A stretch of DNA of 64,000 nt from CAVWDU01 sp963840725. Its GTDB lineage: Bacteria; Pseudomonadota; Gammaproteobacteria; Pseudomonadales; Halieaceae. The notes under the pieces were generated by a model. That model saw nothing but the letters and a program-made list of their open reading frames with translations. It was not told where the DNA came from and did not search any database. The position numbers and the translations under genes were made by a program. The stretch lies in assembly GCA_963840725.1 (NCBI GenBank), contig CAWIZY010000004.1, positions 1-64,000 of the forward strand, in the 5' to 3' direction. Positions 8,097 to 16,697 of this stretch are shown one piece after another. Each line of letters begins with the position of its first letter. The first letter of the stretch is position 1.

Positions 8097-8178
8097 ATTA
8101 GCACTGAGCAAATTGGCCCGCAAGCTAACGTGATAATTTTATCTTTATCATTCTGCTAAATATTGCTAAACTAACTCA
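8097..8178. promoter_or_regulatory. Divergent promoter/operator region of the CI-like/Cro-like switch
   Basis: The region holds one near-palindrome, ATTAGC-ACTGA-GCAAAT (8097-8113), and further GCTAA half-sites at 8124-8128, 8155-8159 and 8165-8169. The last two are a direct repeat of GCTAAA exactly 10 bp apart, i.e. on the same face of the helix, and they overlap the start of the repressor gene (8179). GATAA/TTATC stretches between them could supply -10 elements in both directions. The reverse complement of TTAGCACTGAGC recurs at 8905-8916 upstream of the excisionase gene, so one regulator probably binds both regions. Confidence 0.6.
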
Positions 8179-8847
8179 ATGACAAGAAAACATATCCCCA
8201 TTCGACTCAAGAATCTTGAGACCCTCATTCGCGAAGCGGGTTCGGCCGTGCGCCTGGCGCGTGCCGCAGGAACCAACAGCTCCTACCTCAGCCAGGTACG
8301 CAATCAGCTACCCACCAAGAAGGGAACTCCGCGCGCCATTGGAGATGATCTGGCGGCCAAGTTAGAGGCGGCGATGAACAAGCCTCCAGGGTGGATGGAT
8401 GAGGATCACCCTACTGGCTCAGATCTGACAGCCGAGCGCGACGGATCCAATACAGGCAGTCAGCATCGGTTGATACAGTGGGACCAGGTCGGCAAAGGGC
8501 ACGATATTTCAGAAGATCTGCCACCCCCATACGGCACGGCGCTTCTACGGTGCCCCGTAGAATGTAGCCCGGAGACCTTTGTGCTGCGCGTGCGCGGCGC
8601 AAGCATGGAGCCAAAATTCCGGGAGGGCGAATTGATTTTCGTTGACCCACAGGCACCAGTCGAACACGGTAAGTTTGTCGTCGTTCGGCTGGAAGAGTCC
8701 AATGAGGTGACGTTCAAGCAACTGATCCTGGAGGAAGGCAAGAAGTATCTCAAAACGCTGAACCCGGACTGGCCCAATCGTATTATTGAGGTGAATCCGG
8801 ACACCCCGATTTGCGGCGTCATCGTCTTCAAGGGGGAAGAGCTGTAG
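8179..8847 (+). CDS. CI/LexA-like repressor with S24 peptidase domain
   Basis: This 222-residue phage-type repressor has an N-terminal helix-turn-helix (residues about 10-65, VRLARAAGTNSSYLSQVRN) and a C-terminal S24 self-cleavage domain. The catalytic Ser is in RGASMEPKF (Ser142) and the Lys in NEVTFKQLI (Lys180). In most relatives the cleaved bond is Ala-Gly in a WVQAG-like sequence; here the matching place reads WDQVGKG (residues 101-107), so the Ala is Val. This may weaken self-cleavage and induction. No convincing ribosome site precedes ATG 8179, and the message may be leaderless as for lambda CI. It probably represses the divergent Cro-like/ParB operon and the excisionase/integrase promoter. 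Confidence 0.85.
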   Translation: MTRKHIPIRLKNLETLIREAGSAVRLARAAGTNSSYLSQVRNQLPTKKGTPRAIGDDLAAKLEAAMNKPPGWMDEDHPTGSDLTAERDGSNTGSQHRLIQWDQVGKGHDISEDLPPPYGTALLRCPVECSPETFVLRVRGASMEPKFREGELIFVDPQAPVEHGKFVVVRLEESNEVTFKQLILEEGKKYLKTLNPDWPNRIIEVNPDTPICGVIVFKGEEL

Positions 8848-8900
8848 CGCCATTTAGCACCGCGATAACAATTTTCTCTGCAGGTTTAGTTGTCGCAGTA

Positions 8901-8917
8901 ATTAGCTCAGTGCTAAT
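8901..8917. promoter_or_regulatory. Perfect 17-bp operator palindrome before xis-int
   Basis: ATTAGC-TCAGT-GCTAAT is a perfect 6-bp inverted repeat with a 5-bp centre, about 40 bp before the excisionase start. Its GCTCAGTGCTAA core is the reverse complement of 8098-8109 in the repressor control region. It is the clearest binding site in the element and a likely target of the CI-like or Cro-like protein. Confidence 0.6.
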
Positions 8918-8955
8918 CTTTACACGAATCCATTCTATGAATTTGTGTGAGCCGA

Positions 8956-9168
8956 ATGAACGATCCTCTTGAATACAGTGTGCCGCTGCCAAAATGGATC
9001 CGCGGCAAAAAGTTGACTGAGCTGACCGGGTTTCGCGTGGATGCGCAGAAACATAAGCGCGTACAGGGCGTGTGGCTGGAAGGTGTGCACTGGGTAAAAG
9101 CACCCGATGGCAACATCATGTACAACTGGCGCGCAATTGATCAATGGACAGAGAGCGGCTATCACTAA
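8956..9168 (+). CDS. xis: Excisionase (DUF1233-like)
   Basis: A 70-residue protein with the pattern of the DUF1233 excisionase family: PLPKWIRGKKLTELTGFRV followed by GVWLEGVHWVKAPDG and a final YNWRAIDQW. Such proteins bend DNA at the attachment site and bias the integrase towards excision. ATG 8956 is preferred; GTG 8947 would add three residues. The integrase gene starts inside its 3' end (ATG 9107) or shortly after it, and the two are probably expressed together from the promoter carrying the 8901 palindrome. Confidence 0.75.
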   Translation: MNDPLEYSVPLPKWIRGKKLTELTGFRVDAQKHKRVQGVWLEGVHWVKAPDGNIMYNWRAIDQWTESGYH

Positions 9169-10516
9169 AACATCAACAAGCAAGTCATCGGCACTGGCAT
9201 CCGACTCGGAGTTGCCTGATGGCGTACAAGTACACGGTGCCACCATTCGTATCGATTTTCGCTATCGTGGGGTACGTTGCCGCGAAACATTGAAAGGACT
9301 GCGGGTCACAAAAGCCAACATCAAATTCGCGGAGAAAAAACGCGCGGCGATACTGCATGAGATTGGCCGTGAGATATTTGATTATTCCAAGCACTTCCCG
9401 GAATCCCCTCGTTGCCGTCTATTTGGCACGAACCCAGACCGCGACAGAACCGTCGACCAGGCATTGGACCTCTGGCTAGCCGTCAAGAAAGTCAGAACGG
9501 CTCAATCGACCTATGTAAACTACAAATCCAAGATAGAGAATCATGTACGCCCTCGCTGGGGGTCGTACAAACTCACCACGATTACAAAAACAGAGTTGGA
9601 GAAGTGGATCGCGGTAGAACTCAGTGCACTCGCAAATAAGACGATCAATGAAATCATGATCATACTGCGCGGCATCTTCAAAGATGCGAAAGCGGACAAC
9701 ATACGCAGTGACTCACCGATCGACGCGATTGACAATCTTTCACTGGGCGACAGAGAAGACCCGGATCCATTTACCCAGTCAGAAATAGAAAAAATACTAG
9801 CCACCCCGACCCGGCGGACCCAGGAAATCAATATGATGGGATTTGCGTTCTGGTCAGGACTGAGAATCTCAGAGCTCATCGCCCTGGCATGGGAAGATAT
9901 TGACTTGAAAACCGGGACCGTCAAAGTATGCCGAGCCAGGGTGAACGGATCCTATAAACAAACAAAAACCAAACGCTCCACACGCGAAGTGGAACTGATT
10001 GATCCAGCGATTCAATGGCTGCAGGTGCAGCGTCTTTTCACCGAGCGACTGGAGACTCGTCGCCTCAAAATCATGTCGCGAGACAATAAGAAACATTTCT
10101 CCGAGGACGTTCGCCTCGTGTTCTTAAACAGCAACACGAAGAGGCCACACGAATCGGACGGGACGGTACGAAATAACTTTTGGCGTGCGCATCTCAAAAA
10201 AGCCCAGGTGCGCTATCGCGGGCCGAACACTGCACGGCACACCTTCATCAGCCAATTGCTCACCGCCGGCATCGCGAAAGAATGGATCATTCGCCAGGTG
10301 GGTCATACCAGCACGCGCATGATCGATGAGCATTACGGCAAGTGGATCTCCGCAGATGCGACCGGGATGGCGCAGTTTGTGTCGGAGCGATTGGGAGTTT
10401 CTGAGCGTTTGGTCCCAATATGGTCCCATGGAGGGGAGGAAAAACCAGATTTTCCTTTAAAATCAAATAGATATATGGCGGAGAGCGAGGGATTCGAACC
10501 CTCGATAGGGTATTAA
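9107..10516 (+). CDS. int: Tyrosine recombinase (integrase) reading into tRNA-Ser
   Basis: This site-specific integrase of the phage type opens with an arm-DNA-binding domain (DGVQVHGATIRIDFRYRGVR). A SAM-like core-binding domain follows, around residues 115-210, and then the catalytic domain: Arg in FWSGLRISEL, Lys near TKTKRSTREV, RHTF in the ARHTFISQLL box, GH in RQVGHTSTRM and the nucleophile Tyr in DEHYGKW. The His usually three residues before the box-II Arg is Asn here; many relatives have Tyr there. The true start is unsure. ATG 9107 overlaps xis by 62 bp, and homologous sequence begins only near residue 36, so a shorter form is likely. The last residues (SEGFEPSIGY) are read from the tRNA-Ser gene, as is typical when the integrase borders its attachment site. 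Confidence 0.88.
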   Translation: MATSCTTGAQLINGQRAAITKTSTSKSSALASDSELPDGVQVHGATIRIDFRYRGVRCRETLKGLRVTKANIKFAEKKRAAILHEIGREIFDYSKHFPESPRCRLFGTNPDRDRTVDQALDLWLAVKKVRTAQSTYVNYKSKIENHVRPRWGSYKLTTITKTELEKWIAVELSALANKTINEIMIILRGIFKDAKADNIRSDSPIDAIDNLSLGDREDPDPFTQSEIEKILATPTRRTQEINMMGFAFWSGLRISELIALAWEDIDLKTGTVKVCRARVNGSYKQTKTKRSTREVELIDPAIQWLQVQRLFTERLETRRLKIMSRDNKKHFSEDVRLVFLNSNTKRPHESDGTVRNNFWRAHLKKAQVRYRGPNTARHTFISQLLTAGIAKEWIIRQVGHTSTRMIDEHYGKWISADATGMAQFVSERLGVSERLVPIWSHGGEEKPDFPLKSNRYMAESEGFEPSIGY

Positions 10517-10566
10517 CCTATACACCCTTAGCAGGGGTGCGCCTTCAGCCACTCGGCCAGCTCTCC
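10476..10566 (-). tRNA. tRNA-Ser(GCU), integration site of the element
   Basis: A complete 91-nt class II serine tRNA on the minus strand, from GGAGAGCTGG at 10566 to the encoded CCA at 10476-10478. The anticodon GCT lies at 10530-10532 and there is a long variable arm. It decodes AGC/AGU. The T-arm GGTTCGAATCC lies in the element-proximal half. The mobile element is attached at the 3' end, so the tail of the tRNA doubles as the attachment core and the gene stays intact after insertion. csrA and lysC lie upstream in the order usual for gammaproteobacteria. Confidence 0.97.
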
Positions 10567-10774
10567 AAATTTTTGCGGTTTAATGTTTGCGGCTCAATGA
10601 TTGAGCAACATGCACACGGCCACATCGTTTCAGCTCTGCAGCCGCTGACACTCAGCCACTTACTTCAGGTGGTGCAAACCGTCTCTGTAGACCGGTGTTG
10701 TCCACGCTCCGCAATCGCAAGCGCGGCATCATACCATAGCCAGTACAAAATCAAAGTCCCCGGCTGAAACCGAA

Positions 10775-10972
10775 TTACTCCTCTTCCGTTCCTGGCGCTG
10801 CAGGGGGGTGACCCTCCTGTATCCGGTTGTATATTTCTTCCCGGTGCACCGCTACATCGCGAGGTGCATCAACGCCAATTCGCACCTGGTTACCTTTCAC
10901 GCCAAGTACCGTAACTGTAATGTCGTCTCCCACCATCAACGACTCGCCAACCCTACGGGTTAAAATAAGCAT
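10775..10972 (-). CDS. csrA: Carbon storage regulator CsrA
   Basis: This 65-residue RNA-binding global regulator binds GGA motifs in mRNA leaders and controls translation of carbon-storage, motility and biofilm genes. The conserved sequence MLILTRRVGESLMVGDDITV is complete, with RIGVDAPRDVAVHREEIY and the RNA-contact Arg/Val residues. ATG 10972 starts the family alignment; the frame is open further upstream but not conserved. It follows lysC and precedes tRNA-Ser, the usual order in this class of bacteria. Confidence 0.96.
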   Translation of the reverse strand: MLILTRRVGESLMVGDDITVTVLGVKGNQVRIGVDAPRDVAVHREEIYNRIQEGHPPAAPGTEEE

Positions 10973-11139
10973 TACGCTTCTCTCATCCTTTAGCTCTAGT
11001 GGACATGCTCTTACGAACATGACGGGCCACGGTTTTGCTGGCCCTGTTCCCCCAATTACCCGCAGCTGCGGGCGCTTCCATTATTTGCTCCAAATCCACC
11101 GCGACTGACACCAGCGGCGGACTATCCACACCGCTGACG

Positions 11140-12381
11140 TTAGGCAGCAGATTCGGCTCCCTGTTCCCCATCGAGCCCAAAAGATGAGTGCAGGGCGCGT
11201 ACCGCCAACTCCAGAAACTTTTCCTCAATAATCACCGATATCTTGATTTCTGATGTCGAGATCATCTGAATATTGATGCCAACGTCGGCCAGTGCCGCAA
11301 ACATCTGGCTGGCGACGCCTGCGTGTGAGCGCATACCGACGCCTACCACGGAGATTTTGGCGATCTTGTCATCGCTGCGCACTTCTCGCGCACCGACTTC
11401 TTCTGCTACCCGAGCCAGGACTTCATGTGCACGAAGGCAATCTTCGCGACTCACGGTAAACGTAAAATCCGTTGTATTGTCATCCGCGACGTTCTGGATG
11501 ATCACATCGACCTCAATATTGGCGTCGCCGATTGGGCCCAGTATCTTGTAGGCCGTACCCGGCATGTCGGGCACGCCGAGAATAGTCAATTTGGCCTCAT
11601 CGCGGTTGAACGCGATACCGGCGATTGTTGGCATCTCCATCACGCCCTGCTCCTCGAACGTTATCAGTGTACCGGGCCCTTCTTTGAAACTGTGGAGCAC
11701 GCGCAGGGGCACCCTGTATTTACCCGCGAACTCTACCGCACGGATCTGCAGTACTTTGGAACCCATGCTGGCCATTTCCAGCATTTCTTCAAAGGTGACT
11801 TTCTCCAATCGGCGCGCGCCGTCTACCACGCGTGGATCAGTGGTGTACACACCGTCAACATCCGTATAAATCTGGCACTCTGCTGCGCCCAATGCCGCCG
11901 CCAACGCCACCGCGGTGGTGTCTGATCCACCACGGCCCAGGGTCGTAATATTGCCTTGCTCGTCAACCCCCTGAAACCCGGCCACCACAATGGTATTGCC
12001 CTGGGCCAGATCAGCGCGCAGACGCTCGTCATCGACCTCGCGTATACGCGCCTTGGTGTGCGCATCGTCGGTCAGTATACGTACCTGACTACCATTATAG
12101 GACTTGGCCTGAACACCGCGCTTGTTCAGTGCCATGCTGAGCAGGGCCGTTGTCACCTGCTCGCCAGTGGAGACCAGTACGTCGAGCTCTCTCGGAACTG
12201 GCTGATCCTGCACCTGCCGAGCCAATCCGATCAGCCGGTTGGTCTCGCCGCTCATGGCAGAGACCACTACTACCACATCGTGACCCTCGCCCCGAAACCG
12301 GGCAACCTTGTCGGCCACCTGCTCGATCTTCTCGATACTGCCTACCGAGGTGCCACCGAACTTTTGCACGATCAAACTCAT
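11140..12381 (-). CDS. lysC: Aspartate kinase
   Basis: It phosphorylates aspartate, the first step to lysine, threonine, methionine and diaminopimelate. The 413-residue protein has the amino-acid kinase domain first (QKFGGTSVG at 6-14, LGRGGSDTTAVALAAALGA, YTDVDGVYTTDPR). A pair of ACT regulatory domains follows (about 265-400; LTILGVPDMPG, then ISVVGVGMRSHAGVASQMF), the layout of feedback-inhibited monofunctional enzymes. ATG 12381 begins MSLIVQKFGG; 14 further upstream codons are open but not conserved. In the 167-bp gap to csrA there is a perfect 14-bp palindrome CCCGCAGCTGCGGG (11059-11072). Confidence 0.97.
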   Translation of the reverse strand: MSLIVQKFGGTSVGSIEKIEQVADKVARFRGEGHDVVVVVSAMSGETNRLIGLARQVQDQPVPRELDVLVSTGEQVTTALLSMALNKRGVQAKSYNGSQVRILTDDAHTKARIREVDDERLRADLAQGNTIVVAGFQGVDEQGNITTLGRGGSDTTAVALAAALGAAECQIYTDVDGVYTTDPRVVDGARRLEKVTFEEMLEMASMGSKVLQIRAVEFAGKYRVPLRVLHSFKEGPGTLITFEEQGVMEMPTIAGIAFNRDEAKLTILGVPDMPGTAYKILGPIGDANIEVDVIIQNVADDNTTDFTFTVSREDCLRAHEVLARVAEEVGAREVRSDDKIAKISVVGVGMRSHAGVASQMFAALADVGINIQMISTSEIKISVIIEEKFLELAVRALHSSFGLDGEQGAESAA

Positions 12382-12471
12382 AACCTGCCCAGACCCTTTG
12401 TCGGGAGGCGCATTAGAGCGCAAACCTTAATTGAATAAAACATCGTACAGCCAGTAAAAGTGCCGAAAATC

Positions 12472-15072
12472 TCAGCTTAACTGCCCCTGGACCCACTCGG
12501 GCACCGCCTTTAGCGCCGCCGGCAGACCCGCTACATCGGTCCCGCCGCCCTGCGCCATATCTGGCCGACCACCGCCCTTACCCCCCAGGCGTTTGGCGAA
12601 TTCGCGCACCAGATCTCCCGCCTTGATACGATCGGTAAGGTCACTGCTGACACCAGCCACCAGGGATACCTTGTCGGCGTCCGCTGCGGTCAGCAGAATC
12701 ACGGCGGAGCCCAGCTTGTTCTTGCACTGATCCAGGGTATCGCGCAGCGACCTGGCATCCGCACCGTCGACAGTCGCGGCCAGCACCTTGATACCGTCCA
12801 CGTCTACCGCGCCCTGAGTCAAGTCACCGCCGGCAGAGGTCGCCAGCTTTTGTTTCAGTCGCGCAATCTCTTTTTCCAGGTCGCGGCTCCCCGCCCTCAA
12901 CGCCGCCACTTTGTCGGCCACCGTGTCGGGGCTCGCCTTGACGACTTCACACACGGCCGCCAATCGCCCCTCGGTGGCATCCATCAAGGCTACTGCCCCA
13001 TCGCCGGTTACCGCCTCAATGCGCCTCACCCCGGCGGCCACGCCGGTCTCGGAGACGATGCGCAGCACACCGATATCACCGGTACGGTCCACATGGGTAC
13101 CGCCACACAGCTCGACGGAAAAGTCACCTTCGCCCATGGACAAAACCCGCACAGATTCGCCGTACTTTTCTCCAAACAGCGCCATGGCACCCGCTGCCAT
13201 GGCATCTTCCATGCCCATCAGGCGCGTCTGCACCGGAGTGTTGGCCCACACCTGCTCGTTAACCCGGTGTTCGATAGCCTTTAACTGGACGGCGGTCACC
13301 GGTTCGGTATGGGCAAAATCAAACCGCAGCTTCCCGGCATCGACCAGAGAGCCCTTCTGGGTCACGTGGTCGCCCAGGGCTTCCCGCAAGGCCGCGTGCA
13401 GCAGATGGGTCGCCGAGTGATTGCGGCGGATTCGCTGGCGCAGGGTGGCATCGACCTCTCCGCGCAGAGTATCGCCGGTCTTCACAACGCCCTCTAACAC
13501 CTGCACATGATGCAGGTGCTGATCAGCGCTCTTGCTGACCCCGGTTACCTCGATACGAATGCCATCTGCGTAGAGATAGCCTGTATCGCCCACCTGCCCA
13601 CCGGACTCACCGTAAAAAGGCGTCGCGTCCAGCACCAGGAAACCCGCTTGTCCGGCGTGCAGAAGATCAACCTCTGCACCGTCGCTCAGTAACGCCGTCA
13701 CCTTACCGGTCCCCGCCATGGACTCATAGCCTGTGAACTCAGTTGAACCCTGAAGGGTCAGGATGTCATTGTAATCGACCTTGAAACTGCCGCTCTCCTG
13801 CGACCGGTGTCGCTGCTCGGCCATAGCCTCTTCGTAGCCCGCCATATCGAGACTCAGGCCGCGCTCTCGGGCTATATCGTTGGTCAGGTCAGTAGGAAAC
13901 CCGTAGGTGTCGTAGAGTTTAAACACCAGTTCGCCGGGGATCTCACTGCCCTTCAATGCCTCAATAGCCTCACTGAATATTTGCATGCCGTGTTCGAGAG
14001 TTCTGGCAAACTGGTTCTCTTCACTCAGCAGTGCCTTCTCAACCTGGGCCTGGCGGGCGATCAGTTCCGGATAGGCCCCACCCATCTGTTCGGCCAGGGG
14101 GGCCACCAGCCGATAGAAAAACGGCTCACTGGCGCCCAGCTTGTTGCCGTGGCGAATGGCCCGGCGAATGATCCGACGCAGCACATAGGAACGTCCTTCG
14201 TTGCCCGGCAGCACGCCATCGACGATCAGGAAAGCACAGGATCGAATGTGGTCTGCGATGACCTTCAGCGAGTCATGGCTCAGGTCCTCAACCCCAAGCA
14301 CCTCCGCTGCGGCTTTTAACAGTGCTTGAAAGAGGTCGATATCGTAGTTGCTGTGCACGCCCTGCATAACAGCGGCGATGCGTTCCAGACCCATACCCGT
14401 ATCGACCGAGGGCTTGGGCAACGCCACCATGCTGCCGTCTGAAGAGCGGTTAAACTGCATGAAAACGAGGTTCCAGATCTCCACATAGCGATCGAGATCG
14501 TCATCGGCGCTGCCCGGCGGACCCCCGGGCACGTCAGGCCCATGGTCATAGAAAATCTCTGAACAGGGTCCGCAGGGACCGGTGTCACCCATTTGCCAGA
14601 AATTGTCTTCGTCGAGTCGGGAAATCCGCTCTTTGGGGAATCCGATCTCTTCAATCCAGATCTGCTCGGCTTCATCATCGCTGACGTGAACAGTCACCCA
14701 AAGACGCTCCGGGGGCAGCCCCATATCACGGGTAAGGAAGTCCCAGGCGTAGCGAATGGCCTCGCGTTTGAAATAGTCACCGAAACTGAAGTTACCCAGC
14801 ATCTCGAAGAAGGTATGGTGGCGAGCGGTGTAGCCCACATTCTCCAGGTCATTGTGCTTGCCACCGGCACGCACACAACGCTGGCTGCTGGCTGCGCGCT
14901 TGTAGGGGCGCGGATCGGTACCCAGGAACGTATCCTTGAATTGGTTCATGCCGGCGTTGGTGAACAGCAGCGTCGGATCATCCTGCGGAACCAGCGAGCT
15001 GCTGGGCACCCGTGTATGTTCCTGCTGCTCAAAAAAGGCCAGAAACGCCTCGCGTATCTCTACGGTCTTCAT
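12472..15072 (-). CDS. alaS: Alanyl-tRNA synthetase
   Basis: It charges tRNA-Ala and edits mischarged Ser/Gly. The 866-residue protein is full length. The catalytic core includes FTNAGMNQFKDTFLG and HHTFFEMLGNFSFGDYFK. The editing domain has the metal site HSATHLLHAAL and CGGTHVDRTGDIG, and the C-terminal DHHA1 part ends in GGKGGGRPDMAQGGG. ATG 15072 starts MKTVEIREAFLAFF. Upstream (15095-15112) is a perfect 7-bp hairpin followed by eight A on the plus strand; in the transcript sense the T-run precedes the stem, so it is not a terminator for the upstream gene. Confidence 0.98.
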   Translation of the reverse strand: MKTVEIREAFLAFFEQQEHTRVPSSSLVPQDDPTLLFTNAGMNQFKDTFLGTDPRPYKRAASSQRCVRAGGKHNDLENVGYTARHHTFFEMLGNFSFGDYFKREAIRYAWDFLTRDMGLPPERLWVTVHVSDDEAEQIWIEEIGFPKERISRLDEDNFWQMGDTGPCGPCSEIFYDHGPDVPGGPPGSADDDLDRYVEIWNLVFMQFNRSSDGSMVALPKPSVDTGMGLERIAAVMQGVHSNYDIDLFQALLKAAAEVLGVEDLSHDSLKVIADHIRSCAFLIVDGVLPGNEGRSYVLRRIIRRAIRHGNKLGASEPFFYRLVAPLAEQMGGAYPELIARQAQVEKALLSEENQFARTLEHGMQIFSEAIEALKGSEIPGELVFKLYDTYGFPTDLTNDIARERGLSLDMAGYEEAMAEQRHRSQESGSFKVDYNDILTLQGSTEFTGYESMAGTGKVTALLSDGAEVDLLHAGQAGFLVLDATPFYGESGGQVGDTGYLYADGIRIEVTGVSKSADQHLHHVQVLEGVVKTGDTLRGEVDATLRQRIRRNHSATHLLHAALREALGDHVTQKGSLVDAGKLRFDFAHTEPVTAVQLKAIEHRVNEQVWANTPVQTRLMGMEDAMAAGAMALFGEKYGESVRVLSMGEGDFSVELCGGTHVDRTGDIGVLRIVSETGVAAGVRRIEAVTGDGAVALMDATEGRLAAVCEVVKASPDTVADKVAALRAGSRDLEKEIARLKQKLATSAGGDLTQGAVDVDGIKVLAATVDGADARSLRDTLDQCKNKLGSAVILLTAADADKVSLVAGVSSDLTDRIKAGDLVREFAKRLGGKGGGRPDMAQGGGTDVAGLPAALKAVPEWVQGQLS

Positions 15073-15153
15073 AAAGTAATCTCAATGGTGACTGGCAGGC
15101 CCCAAGGCCTGCAAAAAAAAGCGCTGCCTGCAAAAACCTGCCAGGGGCCGTGG

Positions 15154-15501
15154 TTAACCGACCATATGCCCTTCGGCGAATTCCCTGCCGGCGATCATGT
15201 GCAGGTGCAGGTGGAAAACCGTTTGCCCGGCGCCGGCACCGTTGTTGACGATAAGGCGGAAGGCATCACTGACGCCCAACTGCTGCGCCACTTTAGCTGC
15301 CACCAACAACAAATGGCCGAGCAGCATTTGATCATCGGGCGCCGCATCCACCAACCTTGGAATGTCCTGCTTTGGAATGACCAACACATGCACCGGCGCC
15401 TGCGGGTTGATATCGTTGATCGCAAAACAGTGCTCGTCCTCGTAGAGGAATTCGCTGGGAATCTCGCCGCGGGCAATCTTACCGAAAATAGTGTCAGTCA
15501 T
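15154..15501 (-). CDS. HIT-family nucleotide hydrolase (HinT-like)
   Basis: A 115-residue histidine-triad protein of the HinT branch, hydrolysing purine phosphoramidates and similar AMP conjugates. The N-terminal TIFGKIARGEIPSEFLYED and catalytic TVFHLHLHMIAGR (HxHxHxx) are present. ATG 15501 (MTDTIFGKI) matches family starts. It lies between alaS and the Trm112-like gene on the same strand and may be co-transcribed with either. Physiological role in this organism is not apparent. Confidence 0.92.
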   Translation of the reverse strand: MTDTIFGKIARGEIPSEFLYEDEHCFAINDINPQAPVHVLVIPKQDIPRLVDAAPDDQMLLGHLLLVAAKVAQQLGVSDAFRLIVNNGAGAGQTVFHLHLHMIAGREFAEGHMVG

Positions 15502-15528
15502 GGGTTTGCTCCCCAACAGCGGCCCACG

Positions 15529-15714
15529 TTAACCGAGCTTCTCATCTGCGGTCAGCTGGCGGGCCTCGCTCTCCAGCATCACCGGAATACCGTCGCGCAC
15601 AGGGTAGGCCAGACCGCTGGCCTTGCAGATCAATTCATCCTTGTCCTGATCATATTCCAAGGGTGCCTTGCTGACCGGACAAACCAGAATACTGAGTAAT
15701 TTTTTGTCTATCAC
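15529..15714 (-). CDS. Trm112-like small protein (YcaR family)
   Basis: A 61-residue protein of the Trm112/YcaR family: LLSILVCPVSKAPLEY, ELICKASGLAYPVRDGIPVM and a final EARQLTADE. The YcaR of enteric bacteria has CPVC at the first metal-binding position; here it is CPVS, so one of the usual cysteines is missing and zinc binding may be altered or absent. Lies 12 bp upstream of the HIT gene's extended frame and probably shares its transcript. Confidence 0.9.
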   Translation of the reverse strand: MIDKKLLSILVCPVSKAPLEYDQDKDELICKASGLAYPVRDGIPVMLESEARQLTADEKLG

Positions 15715-15759
15715 GATGGTCTCACCAGCTAAAACAGGGCCTGTATTATACGGATTTTT

Positions 15760-16605
15760 TTACGGCTTGGGCATGGGCGGCGTCAGTAATTGCGGGTCGA
15801 TGCGCTGGTTGCGCCAGCTCATGCGCCAGTCGAGATGGGGGCCGGTCGCACGGCCGGTCGCACCCACCTCACCCAGAACGTCGCCAGCCCGCAGTTCCTG
15901 CCCCACGGTTACCAACACCTTGCTGAGGTGTAAAAAAGAAGAGGAAAGCCGGTAGCCATGGTCGAGAATCACTGTGCCCCCCGAGTAAAACAAGTCGGGC
16001 TCGGCGAGAGTAACAACACCGGCAGTGGGTGCTCGCACAGGCGTTCCAGTAGGCACCGCCACATCAACGCCGTAGTGAGGACTGCGAGGATGACCGTTAT
16101 ACACTCGCTGGCTCCCATAGACCCCGGAAATGCGACCCTCGGCTGGCCATTCAAAGCCGGCTAGAGCGCCCTGCAGTAGGTCCGGGCGTGTCAGTTTACG
16201 ACCTTTGGCGGCCCCTACCAGGGCCCGCTCCCGGGCTATTCGCTCGGTTTGCTCCGGTGGCGGGGTCACTGTTCGCTGGGGCACCCCCTCTACATTTTGG
16301 ATGTTGTATTGGCGGGATGCGATCTGCAGGGTTTCCTGGCAGGCGCCGGGGCCCTCTACCATCAGCACCGCCGTCGCCGGGGCATCCCGACCAAAGCCCG
16401 CAAAGGTGGTGCCGTCCGCCAGCACCTCCAGAGGTTCGCCATCCAGCGTGACCCGGCTGCCCGGTGCCACCGAGCCCCACACCAGGCCGCCCTGAATCGT
16501 GTTGCCAGACCACTGCACGCACTCCGCCGCCAGCGCCGGCCCGGTTAGCAGCAACGCAAATCCAACCCATGCTCGCTTGCGGCAGGTTTCCCAATGCTTG
16601 TTCAT
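15760..16605 (-). CDS. M23-family peptidoglycan endopeptidase, exported
   Basis: This 281-residue protein has a signal peptide (basic start, hydrophobic WVGFALLLTGPALA, cleavage near AAEC). It contains an Ig-like/SH3-like N-terminal half with ECVQWSGNTIQGGLVWG, and a C-terminal LytM/M23 domain. Zinc ligands are visible in HPRSPHYGVDVAVP, SSFLHLSKV and GRATGPHLDWRM. It should cleave peptide crosslinks in the cell wall from the periplasm. ATG 16605 gives a normal signal peptide; nine upstream codons are not needed. Divergent from greB. Confidence 0.9.
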   Translation of the reverse strand: MNKHWETCRKRAWVGFALLLTGPALAAECVQWSGNTIQGGLVWGSVAPGSRVTLDGEPLEVLADGTTFAGFGRDAPATAVLMVEGPGACQETLQIASRQYNIQNVEGVPQRTVTPPPEQTERIARERALVGAAKGRKLTRPDLLQGALAGFEWPAEGRISGVYGSQRVYNGHPRSPHYGVDVAVPTGTPVRAPTAGVVTLAEPDLFYSGGTVILDHGYRLSSSFLHLSKVLVTVGQELRAGDVLGEVGATGRATGPHLDWRMSWRNQRIDPQLLTPPMPKP

Positions 16606-16697
16606 GAAGTGTTCTCCAGGCTCAGTTTGCACTCTGGCGGCGGGCAGGGCGGTACATCAGCGCTATGCTCGCTCGCGCAGGGCGTTACAATACCCGA

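Noticed and set aside
15095..15120. Strong hairpin followed by eight A, as a terminator before alaS
   Set aside because: For leftward transcripts the T-run comes before the stem, and no rightward gene ends here, so it cannot act as an intrinsic terminator in either relevant sense.
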